Positions 33,287 to 43,487 of a stretch of DNA of 64,000 bases are shown one piece after another (positions within the stretch are counted from its first letter, which is position 1; each line of letters begins with the position of its first letter). Source of the stretch: Photobacterium rosenbergii (GTDB taxonomy: Bacteria; Pseudomonadota; Gammaproteobacteria; Enterobacterales; Vibrionaceae). The stretch is from NCBI RefSeq assembly GCF_003026455.1, contig NZ_PYMB01000020.1, forward strand, positions 30,631 to 94,630, written 5' to 3'. The notes under the pieces are model-generated. The model did not search any database. It was not told the origin of the DNA and saw only the letters and a program-made list of their open reading frames with translations. Position numbers and translations under genes: made by a program.

Positions 33287-34879
33287 TTATGCTGTCTCTG
33301 CAACTTTAGCCGGTGATGGATTACGGATTAGGTAATCAAAAGCACCTAGGCTTGCTTTGGCACCTTCGCCCATGGCGATGATGATCTGCTTGTAAGGGAC
33401 GGTTGTCACATCGCCTGCTGCAAATACACCCTTCATCGAAGTTGCGCCGTGTGCGTCGATTTCGATTTCACCGCGAGGTGATAGGGCAACTTTTGTCTCT
33501 TTCAACCATTCGCTGTTTGGCATCAGGCCGATTTGAACAAAGATACCTGCAAGTTCGATTTGCTTCAGTTCACCAGTGTTACGGTCTTTGTACTCAAGAC
33601 CTGTTACACGGTTGCCGTCGCCCAGAACCTGTGTTGTCTGTGCCATCTTGATGATGTCGATGTTTGGTGTTGCGTTTGCTTTGTCGATCAGTACCTGGTC
33701 TGCACGCAGTGTATCTGCGAATTCAAGAACGGTTACGTGCTCAACAATACCTGCCAGGTCAATTGCAGCTTCGATACCAGAGTTACCGCCGCCGATTACT
33801 GCTGTTTTCTTGCCTTTGAACAATGGGCCATCACAGTGTGGGCAGTAAGCAACACCTTTGTTACGGTATTCTTGTTCACCAGGAACATTCATCTCACGCC
33901 AGCGAGCACCAGTGCTGGTGATGACTGTGCGAGCTTTTAGCGTGGCACCGCTTTCTAGTTCAACGTGGATGTAACCATCAGAAGTTTTTTCAGCATCGAT
34001 GATGTTAGCTGCACGCTGCTCGGTCATCACCTCGACGCCGTATTCTTTTACGTGCTCTTCTAGGCTTGCAACCAGTTTAGGGCCTGTTGTTGCTTTTACC
34101 GAAATAAAGTTTTCGATAGCCATAGTGTCCATTACCTGGCCACCAAAGCGCTCAGCGACAACACCAGTACGGATACCTTTACGGGCTGCGTAGATAGCTG
34201 CTGAAGAACCCGCTGGGCCGCCACCTACAACAAGAACATCAAATGGTTCTTGCTTGCTTAGGCTTGCTGCTTTTTTCTCTGCTGCGCCGCTATCAACCTT
34301 GTTCAGGATTTCGGCAAGTGACATGCGGCCTTGGCCAAATAGTTCACCGTTAATAAAGACGCTTGGTACAGCCATGATATCGCGAGACTTCACTTCGTCC
34401 TGGAATGCTGCGCCGTCAATCATTGTTGTTTTAATTTGCGGGCTAATTGCAGACATCATGTTGAATGCCTGCACTACCTCTGGGCAGTTCTGGCACGATA
34501 GTGAAATAAAGATTTCAACATCTAATGGCTGGTTGAGATCTTTAATTTGTTCAATAATTTCGGCATCAAGCTTAATTGGGTGGCCACCACTATGAAGCAA
34601 CGCTAGTACCAGAGAGGTAAACTCATGCCCCATCGGTAGGCCAGCGAAGCCAATAGATGTGCCTTTTTCTTTGTTCATCACCTGCATGATTGGCTGGCGT
34701 GTGCTGGCGTTGTCATCGCGGGTTACTTTAATTTTATTTGTCAGCGATGCGATATCATCAGCCAAAGCCTGAAGCTTTGTTGCCGTTTCACTTTCATTTA
34801 GGCTAAGTACTAGCTCTACATCAGTTTTCAGGTTTTCTAGATATGCTTTAAGCTGCTGCTTCATTGCTTGATCTAACAT
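33287..34879 (-). CDS. ahpF: Alkyl hydroperoxide reductase subunit F
   Basis: NADH-dependent flavoprotein that reduces AhpC; 530 residues. It has an N-terminal double-thioredoxin domain with C129-x-x-C132 (SCQNC), FAD motif VVGGGPAGSSAA, and the reductase disulfide CPHC (YCPHCDG); the NAD motif is GGGNSGIEAA. These match the E. coli AhpF layout. ATG 34879 is used, since the frame upstream is just leader sequence. It follows ahpC with a 197-base gap containing a hairpin. Confidence 0.95.
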   Translation of the reverse strand: MLDQAMKQQLKAYLENLKTDVELVLSLNESETATKLQALADDIASLTNKIKVTRDDNASTRQPIMQVMNKEKGTSIGFAGLPMGHEFTSLVLALLHSGGHPIKLDAEIIEQIKDLNQPLDVEIFISLSCQNCPEVVQAFNMMSAISPQIKTTMIDGAAFQDEVKSRDIMAVPSVFINGELFGQGRMSLAEILNKVDSGAAEKKAASLSKQEPFDVLVVGGGPAGSSAAIYAARKGIRTGVVAERFGGQVMDTMAIENFISVKATTGPKLVASLEEHVKEYGVEVMTEQRAANIIDAEKTSDGYIHVELESGATLKARTVITSTGARWREMNVPGEQEYRNKGVAYCPHCDGPLFKGKKTAVIGGGNSGIEAAIDLAGIVEHVTVLEFADTLRADQVLIDKANATPNIDIIKMAQTTQVLGDGNRVTGLEYKDRNTGELKQIELAGIFVQIGLMPNSEWLKETKVALSPRGEIEIDAHGATSMKGVFAAGDVTTVPYKQIIIAMGEGAKASLGAFDYLIRNPSPAKVAETA

Positions 34880-34996
34880 AATCGTGCCTACTCTTAGATT
34901 CTGTTTTTGGTATTGAACAATACCTTCTTGCTTTAAAAGGAAAATAAAAAGGGGGCGCAAGTCGGCAAACATTCGGTGGTGGGTTGATGGTTATTA

Positions 34997-35011
34997 GGGG
35001 CGGCACGCCCC
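34997..35011 (-). terminator. Hairpin between ahpC and ahpF
   Basis: GGGGCG, GCA, CGCCCC: short very stable stem with no T run. It may limit read-through or stabilise the ahpC message so that more AhpC than AhpF is made. Confidence 0.45.
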
Positions 35012-35076
35012 AGCCCTTTAGGAGGAAAGCCGAAACGTGCCTGTCAAACTAAATAGTGTCCGCTATTTAGTTGATC

Positions 35077-35634
35077 TTAGATTTTACCAACTAGGTCTAG
35101 AGATGGTGCTAGAGTCTCTTCACCTTCTTTCCATTTAGCTGGGCAAACTTCGCCTGGGTTAGCAGCTACGTACTGTGCAGCTTTAACCTTGCGTAGTAGG
35201 TCTTCAGCGTCACGGCCGATACCTTCAGCAGTGATTTCCATTGCCTGGATAACACCTTCTGGGTCGATTAGGAAAGTAGCACGGTCTGCTAGGCCCTGAC
35301 CTTCACGCATTACGTTGAAGTTGTTAGTGATAGTGCCAGTCTGGTCGCCTACCATGAAGTACTCGATTGTACCGATCTTGTCAGAAGTGTCGTGCCACGC
35401 TTTGTGAGAGAAGTGAGTGTCAGTTGATACTGAGTAAACTTCAACGCCACGAGACTGAAGCTCTGCATATTTCTCTTGAAGGTCAACAAGCTCAGTTGGA
35501 CATACGAAAGTGAAGTCTGCTGGGTAGAAGAAGAATACTGCCCACTTGCCCTTAACGTTCTGCTCAGTGATTTCTACGAACTCGCCGTTTTTGAATGCTG
35601 TCGCCTGGAATGGTTTGATTTCTGTATTGATCAT
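35077..35634 (-). CDS. ahpC: Alkyl hydroperoxide reductase subunit C (2-Cys peroxiredoxin)
   Basis: 185-residue typical 2-Cys peroxiredoxin removing hydrogen peroxide and organic peroxides. Peroxidatic cysteine C45 is in FTFVCPTE, resolving C164 in GEVCPAKW. First gene of ahpC-ahpF. Two OxyR-like sites lie 109-156 bases upstream of the ATG. Confidence 0.96.
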   Translation of the reverse strand: MINTEIKPFQATAFKNGEFVEITEQNVKGKWAVFFFYPADFTFVCPTELVDLQEKYAELQSRGVEVYSVSTDTHFSHKAWHDTSDKIGTIEYFMVGDQTGTITNNFNVMREGQGLADRATFLIDPEGVIQAMEITAEGIGRDAEDLLRKVKAAQYVAANPGEVCPAKWKEGEETLAPSLDLVGKI

Positions 35635-35742
35635 GCTTTAACTCTCTTTCTCATTTATTCAATTTTGACGCTGTCCCGCGTCGATGGAGATATAATGCAA
35701 TGACCACCGAAATTAGTGAAATTGGACCTTCCAATTGATTTG

Positions 35743-35790
35743 ATAGGTTAAATCTATTTGAGAAATGAAGTTGTTATAGCCAAAAGCTAT
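35743..35790 (-). promoter_or_regulatory. Double OxyR-like site upstream of ahpC
   Basis: ATAG-N7-CTAT occurs twice: 35743-35757 and 35776-35790. Each is the OxyR half-operator form. They are 18 bases apart instead of the 7 of the classical tetramer site, that is one extra helical turn. Location upstream of ahpC supports OxyR control. Confidence 0.6.
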
Positions 35791-36061
35791 CAAAGTTAAT
35801 TTGGTTGTTTTGGGTGTAAAATGGTCCTTTGGGGTTCTTTTTTGTACAAATTGCAATGCGCTGGTGGCTGATTGTTGCTAAAAATTCATGCAATGACGTA
35901 AATGGCAGAGGGAAAAGGGCATAAATTAATTAAGATCAGAGGCTTTACTTATCGAAATAAAAGCTTTTTCGCAACGGCAACCTGAATAACCAAAAGGGGG
36001 CGTGGTTATCCAGGTAGCAGCTACTTCGATGAGTTGTTGGATAATTGATTAGTGATACTGG
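35791..36061. other. Intergenic between ahpC promoter and TetR gene end
   Basis: No reading frame of interest. An imperfect inverted repeat (ACCTGAATAACC at 35980 with GGTTATCCAGGT at 36004) could terminate the TetR gene on the minus strand. Confidence 0.4.
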
Positions 36062-36538
36062 CTAAGCCGCCTTGCGAGTAGTTAACAGAAAGAAGCTACG
36101 CCCAAGCAAGCGGGGTAGGTCGTCGTTTTTAGCCTCTGCGCCAAGTTTCTCCTCAATTAACTGTTCCAGTTCTAGCCATGCTTGCTTGGCATGGCCTATG
36201 GCGACGTGATGCGAAGCATTGCTGATTAGCAACTGCAGCACGGCATGGAAGCTCGGGCGGGTCATCGCAACTTCAAATGAAGCGTTGAACGCTTCCCTGC
36301 TCGATAGGTCAAGTTCGTTCAGTACGGTATTGAAAATTGTACCGTCCAGTGCAGAGATAAATGCTGCTTTCTTACCGAAGTGGTTGAGAATACCGCCGCG
36401 AGAAATACCCGTCATAGTCTGCAAGCGGGTGTAAGTCATCTTTTCGTAGCCTATCTGTGGGTCGAGTAGGCATTGAATGACCGCATCCAAAATTCGTTGG
36501 CGGGTCTTCAGTGCTTGTTCTGGTGTTACCTTTGCCAT
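36062..36538 (-). CDS. TetR-family transcription regulator
   Basis: 158-residue regulator: TetR HTH in the first 65 residues (ALKTRQRILDAVIQCL, then TYTRLQTMTGISRGGILNHFGKKAAFISAL) and a small ligand-binding part. It is shorter than most TetR proteins (190-220). ATG 36538 follows AAGGAAAC; an upstream ATG at 36592 lacks support. No adjacent target gene; role unknown. Confidence 0.82.
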   Translation of the reverse strand: MAKVTPEQALKTRQRILDAVIQCLLDPQIGYEKMTYTRLQTMTGISRGGILNHFGKKAAFISALDGTIFNTVLNELDLSSREAFNASFEVAMTRPSFHAVLQLLISNASHHVAIGHAKQAWLELEQLIEEKLGAEAKNDDLPRLLGRSFFLLTTRKAA

Positions 36539-36716
36539 GGTGTTTCCTTTGCTATTAAAGGGGATGTAATGGTTCCATGGCTCAATCATCAATTATTATT
36601 TATTGGTATATTGTACTGTAAAGTTTGTAGGGTGGGCAACAGCCAAACATAAGAAGTTAAGGGAGCCTGTGCTTCAATTTAGTGAGGGGGTAAATGATGT
36701 GGGTGGTTCGAGCTAA

Positions 36717-36752
36717 TAAAAAAGGCGCTAAGCAAGTAGCCTAGCGCCTTTA
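36717..36752 (-). terminator. Terminator after tkt
   Basis: Minus strand AAAGGCGCTA and TAGCGCCTTTTTT form a ten-pair stem followed by a T run. Confidence 0.9.
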
Positions 36753-36773
36753 AGATTTTGAGCTAATTGTGAA

Positions 36774-38765
36774 TTAACCTAGTAGCTCTTTAGCTGTTTC
36801 AACTACGTTTTCAACCGTGAAGCCGAACATCTTGAATAGCTCGCCAGCAGGGGCTGACTCACCGAAAGATGTCATACCGATGATACGGCCATCGAAACCT
36901 ACGTACTTGTACCAGAAGTCAGCGATGCCCGCTTCAACAGCAATACGTGCAGTTACGTCTGATGGTAGTACCGCTTCACGGTAAGCGGCATCTTGTTTGT
37001 CGAATGCATCGGTAGATGGCATTGAAACAACGCGTACTTTCTTACCTTCAGCAGTTAGCTGTGCAGCCGCTTCTACTGCTAGTTCAACTTCAGAACCGGT
37101 TGCGATAAGGATAAGTTCTGGCTTGCCTTCGCAATCTTTCAGGATGTAAGCACCCTTAGCGATGTCAGCAACCTGTGCTTCGCTGCGCTCCTGCTGCGCT
37201 AGGTTCTGGCGCGAGAAGATAAGCGACGTTGGGCCGTCTTTACGCTCGATAGCCAGTTTCCATGCTACTGCAGACTCAACCTGGTCACATGGGCGCCATG
37301 TGCTCATGTTTGGCGTCAGGCGTAGAGATGCCATCTGCTCAACCGGTTGGTGAGTCGGGCCATCTTCACCCAGACCGATAGAGTCGTGAGTGTAAACCTG
37401 GATGTTCTGCACTTTCATCAGCGCTGCCATACGCATAGCGTTACGCGCGTATTCCATGAACATTAGGAAAGTTGCACCGTATGGTACGAAACCACCGTGT
37501 AGCGCGATACCGTTCATGATTGCTGTCATGCCGAACTCACGCACACCGTAGTGGATGTAGTTACCAGAGAAGTCGTTCGCTTCTAGCGACTTAGAACCAG
37601 ACCACATAGTCAAGTTAGAAGGTGCTAGGTCAGCAGAGCCGCCCATAAACTCAGGAAGCATCTGGCCGAACGCTTCTAGTGCGTTCTGAGACGCCTTACG
37701 TGATGCGATGTTTGCTGGGTTAGCTTGTAGATCAGCAATGATAGCGTTCGCTTTTTCTTCCCACTGTGCTGGTAGTTCACCGTTTACACGGCGCTTGAAC
37801 TCAGCAGCTAGCTCAGGGTGAGCGGCTTCATAAGCGGCAAGTTTTTCGTTCCAAGCGGCTTCTTTTGCTGCGCCTGCTTCTTTCGCATCCCACTCAGCAG
37901 CGATATCTGCTGGGATTTCGAATGGACCGTGGTTCCAACCTAGGAACTCACGCGCTGCTGCGATTTCGTCGTGGCCTAGTGGTGCACCGTGACAGTCGTG
38001 AGAGCCAGACTTGTTAGGTGAACCGAAGCCGATGATAGTCTTAGTACAGATCAGCGTAGGGCGAGGGTCTGCTTTAGCGGCTTCGATAGCCGCGTTGATA
38101 GCGTCTGCGTCGTGGCCGTCTACTGCTGGGATAACATGCCAGCCGTAAGCTTCGAAACGCTTAGGCGTATCGTCAGAGAACCAACCTTCAACGTGACCGT
38201 CGATTGAGATGCCGTTGTCATCCCAGAATGCGATTAGTTTGCCAAGGCCTAGCGTACCCGCAAGCGAACAGGCTTCGTGAGAGATACCTTCCATCAGACA
38301 GCCATCGCCCATGAAAGCATATGTGTAGTGGTCTACGATGTCGTGGCCGTCACGGTTGAACTGCGCAGCCATGGCTTTTTCTGCCATCGCCATACCCACA
38401 GCATTGGTGATGCCCTGGCCTAGTGGGCCTGTAGTGGTTTCGATACCCGGCGCGTAACCGTACTCAGGGTGGCCTGGTGTTTTCGAGTGTAGCTGACGGA
38501 AGTTTTTCAGATCGTCAATTGATAGCTCGTAACCTGTTAGGTGAAGCAGCGAGTAAATCAGCATAGAACCGTGGCCGTTAGACAGCACGAAGCGGTCGCG
38601 GTCAGCCCACTCAGGGTTTTGTGGGTTGTGGTTCATGTGGTCGCGCCACAGTACCTCGGCAATATCAGCCATACCCATAGGTGCACCTGGGTGACCAGAG
38701 TTTGCCTGCTGTACACCGTCCATGCTCAGGGCACGGATTGCATTTGCCAACACTTTACGTTCCAT
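36774..38765 (-). CDS. tkt: Transketolase
   Basis: Thiamine-diphosphate enzyme of the non-oxidative pentose phosphate pathway; 663 residues, the same as E. coli TktA. Visible: NSGHPGAPMGMADIAEVLW, the ThDP motif GDGCLMEGISHEA and GEDGPTHQPVEQ. ATG 38765 (MERKVLANAIRAL) aligns with the family start better than the GTG four codons upstream. It follows tal on the same strand with an intervening hairpin. Confidence 0.96.
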   Translation of the reverse strand: MERKVLANAIRALSMDGVQQANSGHPGAPMGMADIAEVLWRDHMNHNPQNPEWADRDRFVLSNGHGSMLIYSLLHLTGYELSIDDLKNFRQLHSKTPGHPEYGYAPGIETTTGPLGQGITNAVGMAMAEKAMAAQFNRDGHDIVDHYTYAFMGDGCLMEGISHEACSLAGTLGLGKLIAFWDDNGISIDGHVEGWFSDDTPKRFEAYGWHVIPAVDGHDADAINAAIEAAKADPRPTLICTKTIIGFGSPNKSGSHDCHGAPLGHDEIAAAREFLGWNHGPFEIPADIAAEWDAKEAGAAKEAAWNEKLAAYEAAHPELAAEFKRRVNGELPAQWEEKANAIIADLQANPANIASRKASQNALEAFGQMLPEFMGGSADLAPSNLTMWSGSKSLEANDFSGNYIHYGVREFGMTAIMNGIALHGGFVPYGATFLMFMEYARNAMRMAALMKVQNIQVYTHDSIGLGEDGPTHQPVEQMASLRLTPNMSTWRPCDQVESAVAWKLAIERKDGPTSLIFSRQNLAQQERSEAQVADIAKGAYILKDCEGKPELILIATGSEVELAVEAAAQLTAEGKKVRVVSMPSTDAFDKQDAAYREAVLPSDVTARIAVEAGIADFWYKYVGFDGRIIGMTSFGESAPAGELFKMFGFTVENVVETAKELLG

Positions 38766-38806
38766 ATTTGTATCCACTATGAATTTGTCTTAATCGAAAA
38801 AGGAAG

Positions 38807-38828
38807 AAAGCGGCTATTGGCCGCTTTC
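38807..38828 (-). terminator. Hairpin between tal and tkt
   Basis: AAAGCGGC and GCCGCTTT around a six-base loop, followed on the minus strand by TTCCTTTTT. It could reduce read-through from tal into tkt. Confidence 0.6.
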
Positions 38829-38847
38829 TAAAATTATATCTGTAGGA

Positions 38848-39798
38848 TTACAGGCGCTCTGCGATCATGGCTTCTAGTTTGCCCTGATCTACCGCGAAGT
38901 TGCGGATGCCTTCAGCCAGTTTCTCAACGGCCATTGCATCTTGGTTGTGATCCCATAGGAATTCTGCGTGAGTCATAGCCGCTGGGCGCTCTTTGATCTC
39001 AGTCGCAGGCGTTAGTTTCTGAACGACTTCGCCTTGTGCATCTTCTAGTTCCTGAAGTAGTTGCGGGCTGATTGTTAGGCGGTCACAGCCTGCTAGCTCA
39101 AGAATTTCACCTGTGTTACGGAAGCTCGCACCCATAACGACTGTGTTGTAGCCGTGCTCTTTGTAGTAGTTGTAGATGCTAGTTACAGAGATAACGCCTG
39201 GGTCTTCAGCAGCTTCAAAATCACGGCCTTCTTTAGCTTTGTACCAGTCCATGATGCGGCCAACGAATGGAGAGATCAGGTAAACACCGGCTTCGGCACA
39301 AGCACGCGCTTGAGCAAATGAGAATAGTAGAGTCAGGTTACAGTTGATGCCTTCTTTCTCTAGCACTTCTGCAGCACGGATACCTTCCCAAGTAGAAGCC
39401 AGTTTGATCAGGATACGGTCATTGGTGATGCCTGCATCGTTGTACATTTTGATCAGCTGACGGGCTTTAGCAATGCTGCCTTCTGTATCGTAAGAAAGAC
39501 GAGCGTCAACTTCAGTAGAGATACGGCCAGGAATCACATTCAGGATTTCTTTACCGATGTTTACTGCCAGCATGTCACAAGTGTCTTGGACTTGTTGTTC
39601 TTTGTTGTCACTTTGTGCTTTGGCGTAAGCAATGGCCTGTTCGATAAGAGGGGCGTACTCAGCAATTTGAGCCGCTTTCAAGATCAGAGATGGGTTGGTG
39701 GTTGCATCTTCTGGCTTGTACTTGCTGATAGCTTCAATATCACCGGTATCAGCAACAACAGTAGTTAGCGCGCGCAGTTGTTCCAGTTTAGTACTCAT
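38848..39798 (-). CDS. tal: Transaldolase
   Basis: Class I transaldolase of 316 residues in the pentose phosphate pathway; Schiff-base K132 (ILIKLASTWEG) sits at the E. coli TalB position. ATG 39798 (MSTKLEQLRAL) matches the family; the frame runs 20 codons further upstream without support. With tkt downstream it forms a pentose-phosphate pair. Confidence 0.96.
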   Translation of the reverse strand: MSTKLEQLRALTTVVADTGDIEAISKYKPEDATTNPSLILKAAQIAEYAPLIEQAIAYAKAQSDNKEQQVQDTCDMLAVNIGKEILNVIPGRISTEVDARLSYDTEGSIAKARQLIKMYNDAGITNDRILIKLASTWEGIRAAEVLEKEGINCNLTLLFSFAQARACAEAGVYLISPFVGRIMDWYKAKEGRDFEAAEDPGVISVTSIYNYYKEHGYNTVVMGASFRNTGEILELAGCDRLTISPQLLQELEDAQGEVVQKLTPATEIKERPAAMTHAEFLWDHNQDAMAVEKLAEGIRNFAVDQGKLEAMIAERL

Positions 39799-40346
39799 AT
39801 CTTCCGACCTTATCCTCGTTGGGCTTGTATCAATGCTAGCTAAAATTCCTGCTAGCAAAACTATAATTACGTCTTCTTAACCTTTCCGTATCAGGCCAAA
39901 AACATGGTCATTGAGCGGATGGATCGCTTAAGAACAATTGATGCTTCGATAATTAGCGTTTTGGCATATTTTGTCAATCAAAAAACCGCGCAAAGTGTGC
40001 GTTGATCTCAAATTTCCCGTGATTAAGCATATTTGAGTGGATATTCTAATTCGTAATGAGGATTTGTACCGTGGTTACATGTGTTGTTGGTGTGAGCATG
40101 TGATCACTCTTGCGATCATTTGTTCTTGTCGTGAACGCCCAAATCTGAGTGTTGTAGAAAAGATGCGCAACAAAAATCGCGCATATACACACTGGATGCA
40201 TCATTACACCCATCTGAAGCTCTAGAAGTGGTTTGGAAAAGAAAGAAATGTGCTCAAGCCATATTGAGATCATTAACGATGGCATTGAGCACTTGCTCTG
40301 GGTTGAGATTCTGCTCAGAGAATGCGGCTAGATCTTTGGGGGAGAA
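39799..40346. other. Intergenic upstream of tal, no supported gene
   Basis: About 550 bases holding the tal promoter on the minus strand. Open frames at 40037-40225, 40046-40285 and 40228-40503 lack ribosome sites and protein-like composition. No known RNA family recognised. Confidence 0.3.
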
Positions 40347-40388
40347 TTCTTCCTACTTTCCTATCGGCTTCAATGGGAAAGTAGAAGA
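40347..40388 (-). terminator. Probable terminator after the hybrid kinase
   Basis: TACTTTCC and GGAAAGTA, extended past a bulge by CTTC/GAAG, form a hairpin 24 bases past the stop. Only a weak T-containing stretch follows. Confidence 0.45.
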
Positions 40389-40411
40389 TAAGTTTTTATT
40401 ACCTTGGATTG

Positions 40412-43300
40412 CTACAGCAGGAATTCATCCATATCTTCGATATCGCCAAGCTGTTGGTGTATCTCATCAATGGTTGCTGTCAGTGTTTGGCACAGTGCAT
40501 TGATTTCGTCTTGGCTAGGCCATTGATGCTGTTTCAATTGCTTCTCGACCGTCATTGCAGTTTGCTGTACTTGGGTAGCGCTGACACTGCCGGCAACGCC
40601 TTTAAGCGAATGACTGACCAAGATAGCTTGTTCAAAATCTGCCTTTTCAATCGCTTGCTTGAGCTTCTCGACATCATTGCCATGCTCGGCGGCGAACATC
40701 TGCAAAAACTGTGAGGCTATGGCGTGGTCATTGTCCATCATGTCCAGCAGCGGGCTGAGCTCTATATATTGGAATTTTGCTGGATCTAGGTGGTTATCAT
40801 CCGCCATGTCTAAGTCTTCTGCCTTATTGGTTGTGGAGGTAGAGGCCAACTCGTCGATGTCAGCCTCTGCAGCAACAAGTGTAGGTGATAGCTCTCTGGC
40901 TTTGCTCTCCAAACTTTCAACTTTATTGTCAGCATGCTGGTTGTGAAGAGCAGCCATGCGGGTGATTTTGTGTTTGAAGCGCTGCAGGGCATCAAGCAGC
41001 TTACGCTCATCCAGCGGTTTGGTGATCATGCACTCGACGCCTGCTTTGAGCATATTGCGCTGGGTTTCTGCGAACACATCAGCAGTACAGGCAAAAATCG
41101 GTGTTTCACAGGCTGGCGATGGCAGTTTGCGGATCCTTTGGGTTGCCTCGATACCATCCATTACCGGCATGTGGTTATCCATCAAGATCAGGTCAAAGGC
41201 TTGGTGCTCCAATACTTTCAGGGCTTCAGCACCATTTTCAGCTGTCGATGTAATAAATCCACGTTGTTTGAGGAAGCTTTCAATGATTAGTACATTGAGG
41301 TGGTTGTCCTCAACAATCAATACCTTGAGATTGGCAAAGGCTTGGCTGTCGAAGGTAATGTCCGTGCTTTCATCTGCGGTATATTGGCCTGGCTGTAAAA
41401 CGACATCGACCTGGAATGAAGACCCAATACCTTGCTCGCTGGATACCGAGATATTCCCCCGCATTAGTTGGGCCAGTTGTTTGACAATACTTAGCCCCAA
41501 TCCGGTTCCACCAAAGCGGCGACTGGTGGAGGCCTCTGCTTGGGCGAATGGGTCAAAGATCAGATCGACACGGTCGGCAGGTATACCAATCCCAGTATCT
41601 GAAACCAAGATATGTAGGTATTGCTCATCATTCGATTCGCCTTGTGTGAGTGACAGGGATACCGATACCTTTCCTTTTTCTGTGAATTTAATCGCATTGC
41701 TGATCAGGTTAAACAGGATTTGGCGGATACGTGCCTTATCGGCATAGAACCACTGCCTACGGTCAAAATCACAATAGATATCAAACTCGATACCTTTTTC
41801 TTTCGCTAGGGAGTGATAGGTGCTTTCTATCGCCCCAACAAGATCGGTAAAGCAGAAGTGGGTTGGGTCCAGCTTTAGTTGCCCTTGCTCAATCTTGGAG
41901 AAGTCCAAAATATCGTTCAGTAGCGCCATCATGTGCTTGCCCGATTCAAGCAGGGTACGCAAATGTTGTTCTTGCTCTTTAGTCAAATCTGTCTTGAGCA
42001 GTAGTTGCGATAGGCCCAGCATGCCATTCATCGGGGTGCGGATTTCATGGGATAGATTGGCAAGGAAGGCTGACTTAGCCCTGTCGGCGGACTCGGCTTT
42101 ATGCAGTGCTTGGTTGAGCCGTTTGGTGTCATGAGCAATCTTATCAGCCCCCTGATTTAACGCATCATGCAATACCTTGAACTCATAAGGTCCCTTAAAT
42201 CGCTCACTACGGCCATAGTTGCCAAGCTTGAATTGGGCGGCAAAGCGTGTGAGTGAAGCAATTGGCGCGGTAATGTGCCGGGTGAGCATCAACGACAGCA
42301 TGACAACAATACCGGCTGTCAGCATCAGTGCCAGCATGAAGTATTGCTGGAGGTAATCGATGGTGGCTGTCACGGTATGCTCAGGCGTGATTGATGCAAG
42401 GTACCAGTTCGAACGGCCCGGTAGTTGGAAATTCAGTGGGGCAAGTGTGGTGACCATGGCCTGGTTTTGGCGGTTGGTAAAACCGTGCAGGTCGCTTGGG
42501 TTGTAAGCCTCTTTACCTTGCTGATTGGGAGTTAACTGCCCGCTTATATAAGCTTGGAAATCATCAAAAATCGCCAGGCTCTGGCCTTGATGGCGCCCTG
42601 ACAAAATGATTTCAGCCTGATCGTTGATCAGCATAATGTAGTCACTGTTACTGATCCGTTCGCCAAGGAAGGTCAACTGCGCATTGAGTTCGTCGAGCTG
42701 ATAGCGAATCAACAAATAGATTTCGTGGGTATCATCGGCATGATGCTTATGGGTGACAGTGCTGATGATATACAGGTAAGCAATGTCGTCTTGATATTGC
42801 GGTGGTGAAACAAGCAGGTTTGCCTTACCGCTTGTCAGGTCTGCAAGTTGCTGGTGGATATTTTCTAATCCAGCTTGCTCAAGTCTGGCTGCAATATCTG
42901 AAGGTTCAGCGTTGGTTGAGCTTGCGACAACGGTTATGCCTTGCTGGTGTGCCTCGATAAGGTCTATTTGGCTAAAGCTTGGATCGACCTCAGACAGTTC
43001 TTTGAGGTAGTTGCTAATGAAGGTGTGTTGTTGAGTGCTATCACCTTCATTGTGTGCCTCTATCGGTAACTCGAATACAGGAGAGCTGGCCAGCTTGCGT
43101 ACGCTCAACACACGCTGGTCAAGGATATCATCGAGGTTATGTGCGGCGAGCTCGGTTCGGCTGCCCAAGCCTTTGGCAATCTGCTCGGTAGCGACGGTGG
43201 TGAGCTTATCGCTGCTGAGCCAATTGTAAATAAAGGCGGGTACAATGCCGATAATGAGCATACTTCCGAGTAAAATCGGCTTAATTCTATTGGGTATCAT
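40412..43300 (-). CDS. Hybrid sensor histidine kinase with receiver and Hpt domains
   Basis: 962-residue inner-membrane phosphorelay protein. Order: membrane helix 7-26; periplasmic sensor (about 30-315, Cache-like by size and strand pattern); second helix 320-340; HAMP to about 395; HisKA with H418 (SHEIRTPMNG); HATPase with NLISNAIKF (531) and FGGTGLGLSI (597); receiver with D708 (LILMDNHMPVMDG); Hpt with H897 (VSHSLKGVAGS). This BarA/ArcB-style layout hands phosphate to a separate response regulator that is not adjacent. Signal and partner unknown. It stands alone. Confidence 0.9.
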   Translation of the reverse strand: MIPNRIKPILLGSMLIIGIVPAFIYNWLSSDKLTTVATEQIAKGLGSRTELAAHNLDDILDQRVLSVRKLASSPVFELPIEAHNEGDSTQQHTFISNYLKELSEVDPSFSQIDLIEAHQQGITVVASSTNAEPSDIAARLEQAGLENIHQQLADLTSGKANLLVSPPQYQDDIAYLYIISTVTHKHHADDTHEIYLLIRYQLDELNAQLTFLGERISNSDYIMLINDQAEIILSGRHQGQSLAIFDDFQAYISGQLTPNQQGKEAYNPSDLHGFTNRQNQAMVTTLAPLNFQLPGRSNWYLASITPEHTVTATIDYLQQYFMLALMLTAGIVVMLSLMLTRHITAPIASLTRFAAQFKLGNYGRSERFKGPYEFKVLHDALNQGADKIAHDTKRLNQALHKAESADRAKSAFLANLSHEIRTPMNGMLGLSQLLLKTDLTKEQEQHLRTLLESGKHMMALLNDILDFSKIEQGQLKLDPTHFCFTDLVGAIESTYHSLAKEKGIEFDIYCDFDRRQWFYADKARIRQILFNLISNAIKFTEKGKVSVSLSLTQGESNDEQYLHILVSDTGIGIPADRVDLIFDPFAQAEASTSRRFGGTGLGLSIVKQLAQLMRGNISVSSEQGIGSSFQVDVVLQPGQYTADESTDITFDSQAFANLKVLIVEDNHLNVLIIESFLKQRGFITSTAENGAEALKVLEHQAFDLILMDNHMPVMDGIEATQRIRKLPSPACETPIFACTADVFAETQRNMLKAGVECMITKPLDERKLLDALQRFKHKITRMAALHNQHADNKVESLESKARELSPTLVAAEADIDELASTSTTNKAEDLDMADDNHLDPAKFQYIELSPLLDMMDNDHAIASQFLQMFAAEHGNDVEKLKQAIEKADFEQAILVSHSLKGVAGSVSATQVQQTAMTVEKQLKQHQWPSQDEINALCQTLTATIDEIHQQLGDIEDMDEFLL

Positions 43301-43487
43301 CCGTGAAAATCCATTCCGTTACAGCTGGCCGCTCAATGGGCTACCTACTCTTAATGAGCGCTTTGTTAAGAGTGTGATATATCTTCCATGAATTGATCAA
43401 CTGCAATAGCGCAGGGATGGGGAGAAATTGGATCTCCCCATCATTATTTAGCTTTTGGGTGTGGTTATGCCAGTAAGGTGTGAGAAA

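Noticed and set aside
33403..33940. Plus-strand open frames opposite ahpF
   Set aside because: Antisense shadows without signals.
40228..40503. 91-codon plus-strand frame past the hybrid kinase
   Set aside because: Runs into the antisense of the kinase gene and has no ribosome site; composition is not protein-like.
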